From: SAR202 cluster bacterium Casp-Chloro-G2
GTDB lineage: Bacteria > Chloroflexota > Dehalococcoidia > Lucifugimonadales > UBA3495
Length of the DNA: 50,598 bases
Direction: 5' to 3'
NCBI GenBank assembly: GCA_002816575.1
Contig: MUCI01000056.1
Location: 1 to 50,598, forward strand
Shown here piece by piece: positions 48,122 through 50,598 of this stretch. The notes under the pieces are model-generated. The model was not told where the DNA came from, did no database searches, and was given only the letters and a program-made list of their open reading frames with translations. Position 1 is the stretch's first letter, and each line of letters begins with the position of its first letter. The position numbers and the translations under genes are program-made.

Positions 48122-49291
48122 ATGGAAGTCGCTAGCCGTATGTTGCATCTGGGCACCGACGGAGCTTTCGAGATGTTAGCCCAGGCTCAGGCACTAGAAT
48201 CCCAGGGTAAAGAGATCATCCATCTGGAGATTGGCGATCCCGACTTCCCAACTCCAAGGCACATCGTAGAGGCTGGCATGCAAGCGCTTCGCGACGGCAT
48301 GACCCATTACAGCGCGACGGCCGGAATGCCGGAATTGCGGGAGGCGATCGCGTTAAACAGCCGCGAAATCCGGGGGGGAGACACTGAACCGGGCAATGTG
48401 GTGGTGACGCCTGGGACCAAACCCTTGGTGCTATACCTGCTGCTTGCCCTGGCCGGACCCGGGGTTGAGATCATCTATCCAGACCCGGGAAACCCCGTAT
48501 ACGAGTCGCTGATTAGATTTGCCGGGGCCTCTCCAGTGCCGGTCCAACTCCTGGAGAAAAATGGCTACCATCCAGATCTTGATGCCTTAGCCGGATCGAT
48601 CACCGACAAAACTCGGGTCATGATTCTCAATTCCCCCGGTGATCCCTGCGGTTCAGTCCTGACCAAGCAAGAATCGGAAGCCATCGCAAGCCTGGTGCTG
48701 AAGCATCCTGAGCTGTACGTGTTGTCCGATGAGACTTACAAGGACACTCTCTACGCCGGGGAGCATCACAGCATCTCGTCCATACCAGGGATGCGGGAAC
48801 GGACGATCGTTCTAGACGGTTTCTCCAAGAATTACGCCATGGCTGGGTGGCGCTTGGGGTACGGGATACTACCGGAAGAACTGGTGGCCCCCGTGGTTAA
48901 ACTGGCTAACAACCACATCTCTTGCACGGCCACATTCACCCAACACGCAGGCGTGGCTGCGTTGGAGGGCCCTCAAGATTGCTTGCACGAAATGACCGCT
49001 GAATTCGCCAACCGGCGGCGGTTGATTGTGGATGGCTTAAAAAGCATCCCTGGCGTTGACTGCCCGGAGCCTGAAGGGGCGTTCTACGTCTTTCCAAGCG
49101 TCAAGAATACTGGGATGACCAGCACAGAATTCCAAAACCGAGCTTTGAATGAGGCCGGAGTCGCGCTGCTCTCGGGTGCGGGTTTCGGCGACTTGGGCGA
49201 GGGTTACGTTCGGCTTTCTTACGCGAACTCTCAGGAAAACATAATCAGGGCTATCGACCAGCTTGACCGGTTCGTGCGGTCGTCCACCTGA
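48122..49291 (+). CDS. Class I/II PLP-dependent aminotransferase
   Basis: This 389-residue fold-type I aminotransferase has LEIGDPDFPTPRHI, HYSATAGMPELREAIA, VTPGTKPLVLYLLLAL, LNSPGDPCGSVLT, SDETYKDTLYAG and the PLP lysine in LDGFSKNYAMAGWRLGY. It belongs to the AspC/LL-DAP aminotransferase group and transfers amino groups between an amino acid and 2-oxoglutarate; specificity not determined. ATG 48122 has AAGGAG upstream. Confidence 0.93.
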   Translation: MEVASRMLHLGTDGAFEMLAQAQALESQGKEIIHLEIGDPDFPTPRHIVEAGMQALRDGMTHYSATAGMPELREAIALNSREIRGGDTEPGNVVVTPGTKPLVLYLLLALAGPGVEIIYPDPGNPVYESLIRFAGASPVPVQLLEKNGYHPDLDALAGSITDKTRVMILNSPGDPCGSVLTKQESEAIASLVLKHPELYVLSDETYKDTLYAGEHHSISSIPGMRERTIVLDGFSKNYAMAGWRLGYGILPEELVAPVVKLANNHISCTATFTQHAGVAALEGPQDCLHEMTAEFANRRRLIVDGLKSIPGVDCPEPEGAFYVFPSVKNTGMTSTEFQNRALNEAGVALLSGAGFGDLGEGYVRLSYANSQENIIRAIDQLDRFVRSST

Positions 49292-49353
49292 GGCGGCATG
49301 TTTGATGGCCGGGTTTCCTTCGGACTGGGTCTGTAAGCTTTCCCTGTCGGTAT

Positions 49354-50061
49354 CTACCTGCCTCTAGAATTCAGGTAGTTCTCCGCTCGGTGTAGGTCGT
49401 CAAAGGAATCTATACCGATCCAGAATTTGTTGGATTTCACTCCCAATATCCGCGATCTGCGGGCCAGACCGGGGAAGGTATGCGTTTCATGGTCACCGAT
49501 CTCAGGGAAATCATCGGCGACCCTCCCTTCCATCACGTATAGACCCGCGTTAACCCAATAGGGCAAATGAGGGCTGTCTTCAAAGTCCAGGATCTGGTCT
49601 TGGTGATCCATCTGTATCACGCTATAGGGGCTAACAAATGGAACCACCATCATGGTCACCAGATGCGAAGGATTCTTTTTGGTCCGCTCGTCGTGACGCC
49701 GTAGCAACGTCATCAACGGTTCTTCGGTGATGGTGTCGCCATTGGTGACTACGATGGGAGCGGTCGCATCAGTTACGACGGATAGTCCTTTCTTGACGGC
49801 TCCTCCTCTGCCCAGAGGCGAATCTTCAACGCTGTAATGGGCTCGAATCCCAAATGCCTGGCCATCTTGAAAGTGGTCTCGAACCGATTGCCAGCGGTAT
49901 CCAACCAGGAATACCACCTCTGTAACTCCGCCGTCTCTGAGCCATTCCACCTGGTATTCCAGGACCGGACGGCCATTTAGAGGCGCCATCGGTTTCGGAA
50001 TATTGTCCGTAAGTGGGCGAAGCCGTTCGCCCCGCCCCCCCGCTAATATCAAACCAAACAA
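49354..50061 (-). CDS. Nucleotidyltransferase family protein (sugar-phosphate nucleotidyltransferase)
   Basis: This 235-residue single-domain NTP transferase has the signature LILAGGRGERLRPLTDNIPKPMAPLNGRPVLEYQ in substance, SPLGRGGAVKKGL, and the metal-binding Asp in VTNGDTI. It probably makes an NDP-sugar (RmlA/RfbF-like, short type without the left-handed helix domain). The start is TTG 50061, four bases after AGGTGA, and begins the nucleotide-binding strand; no ATG would keep the domain intact. It converges on the aminotransferase. Confidence 0.9.
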   Translation of the reverse strand: MFGLILAGGRGERLRPLTDNIPKPMAPLNGRPVLEYQVEWLRDGGVTEVVFLVGYRWQSVRDHFQDGQAFGIRAHYSVEDSPLGRGGAVKKGLSVVTDATAPIVVTNGDTITEEPLMTLLRRHDERTKKNPSHLVTMMVVPFVSPYSVIQMDHQDQILDFEDSPHLPYWVNAGLYVMEGRVADDFPEIGDHETHTFPGLARRSRILGVKSNKFWIGIDSFDDLHRAENYLNSRGR

Positions 50062-50304
50062 ATTTCACCTTGCTTCAACCGCATTGGGCGGACCACTTCG
50101 ATTGGCTCATCTGACATTACCCCGAAGTTAGTAACGTTGACCAGCGGACCTGTCCGGCAACCGCTGCAACGACCTCTTCCGGCGGTTTTCCGGCCCGGCA
50201 TCACTGAGTCCCCACTTCGACATCCCATTCTAGCGGAGGGCTTTACTCTCCAGCGATGCTGGTTCTGGGGTAGGCCGGAGCCGATTTTATAGCCACCGGT
50301 ATTC
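50062..50304 (-). other. Intergenic region, no gene seen
   Basis: This separates the nucleotidyltransferase start from the terminator of the TPR gene. An open frame on the minus strand (50049-50306) has no protein-like features and overlaps the start of the nucleotidyltransferase, so it is not called. Confidence 0.4.
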
Positions 50305-50341
50305 AAAAAGATAAGGCCAGCGGTCTGACCGCTGGCCTTAT
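50305..50341 (-). terminator. Terminator of the TPR gene
   Basis: A 14-bp perfect stem ATAAGGCCAGCGGT/ACCGCTGGCCTTAT with a CTG loop is followed in the minus direction by CTTTTT. Confidence 0.9.
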
Positions 50342-50393
50342 GAAACCTGTTGCCGTGTCTATTTACAGGCCGGGGGGGTCATCTGACTCTCGA

Positions 50394-50598
50394 TCAGTCG
50401 AAATGCGTGACCGCGTTCAGGGTGAAAAACCCCGCGTTACGGTAGTCCAGCGGAGGGGCCCGCAACCCGCTGATTGACTTGGCGGTCTCAAAGTCGGCCA
50501 ATGACTGTTCTTGTTTTCCAAGGACGTGGTACAGGACTCCCCGGTTCGTAAAGTACGTGGCGTTTCCCGGGTCTAGTCGGATCGCTGTATCGAAATCG
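50394..50598 (-). CDS. TPR-repeat protein, C-terminal fragment at the window edge
   Basis: The last 68 residues of a gene entering from the right. It contains one clear TPR unit (DFDTAIRLDPGNATYFTNRG, then VLYHVLGKQEQSLADFETA) and a short tail ending NAVTHFD before TGA at 50394-50396. The repeat pattern makes it a protein-protein interaction or scaffold protein. The N-terminus is outside the window. A terminator follows 53 nt after the stop. Confidence 0.8.
   Translation of the reverse strand, partial: DFDTAIRLDPGNATYFTNRGVLYHVLGKQEQSLADFETAKSISGLRAPPLDYRNAGFFTLNAVTHFD

Overview
The window is GC-rich, gene-dense bacterial DNA with no rRNA, tRNA, CRISPR array or transposase that I could find. 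Gene content suggests a monoderm member of Chloroflexota, perhaps of the Dehalococcoidia/SAR202 kind. It has luciferase-like flavin monooxygenases, several SDRs, a split methylmalonyl-CoA-type mutase, cohesin/dockerin surface proteins with TP-rich linkers, many TTG starts and a DUF3179 lipoprotein. This placement is inference from gene content, not from a marker gene.

Layout. 1-4.2 kb: an SDR, a FrnE-like DsbA-family gene with UGA in its CxxC motif, a frameshifted sarcosine-oxidase-like flavoprotein and an LLM monooxygenase. 4.2-8.5 kb: a GlcG/HbpS-like protein, a membrane-anchored cohesin protein and a large secreted six-repeat PPC protein ending in cohesin plus dockerin. 8.7-16.3 kb, all minus strand: a DUF3179 lipoprotein with an in-frame UGA, then an acyl-CoA catabolic cluster (acyl-CoA dehydrogenase, PaaK-like ligase, B12-binding subunit, YgiT-like zinc protein, mutase large subunit, NHL protein). 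16.5-18.4 kb: an SDR and a GNMT-like methyltransferase. 18.5-25.6 kb: a minus-strand cluster sucC-sucD-gatB-secG-SAM hydrolase-E1 alpha-E1 beta. 25.9-32.6 kb: an HpcH-type aldolase, hflC, hflK, a small orphan and ftsH. 33-35.7 kb: rhodanese, HIT protein, two small membrane proteins. 35.7-41 kb: a MITE-like palindrome, then a nitrogen block of two ammonium transporters and glutamine synthetase. 41-50.6 kb: a lipoprotein metalloprotease, pth, a 685-residue orphan, ligA, an aminotransferase, a sugar nucleotidyltransferase and a truncated TPR protein.

Most notable signals. (1) Two unrelated genes each carry UGA exactly where the family has the first Cys of a CxxC motif. In both, a hairpin loop begins 20 nt after the UGA, inside the window expected for bacterial SECIS elements. 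One is in DUF3179, which would be a new selenoprotein family as far as I know. (2) FtsH carries a second copy of its own extracytoplasmic-type domain inserted in the peptidase domain, and neighbouring HflK carries about 200 inserted residues made of two repeats. (3) Both amt promoters carry arrays of xTAAC/GAAAC half-sites at an exact 11-bp period, the architecture of actinobacterial GlnR boxes, and one is followed by a 14-bp tandem repeat next to the ribosome binding site. (4) A cohesin/dockerin pair suggests a small non-cellulosomal surface assembly.
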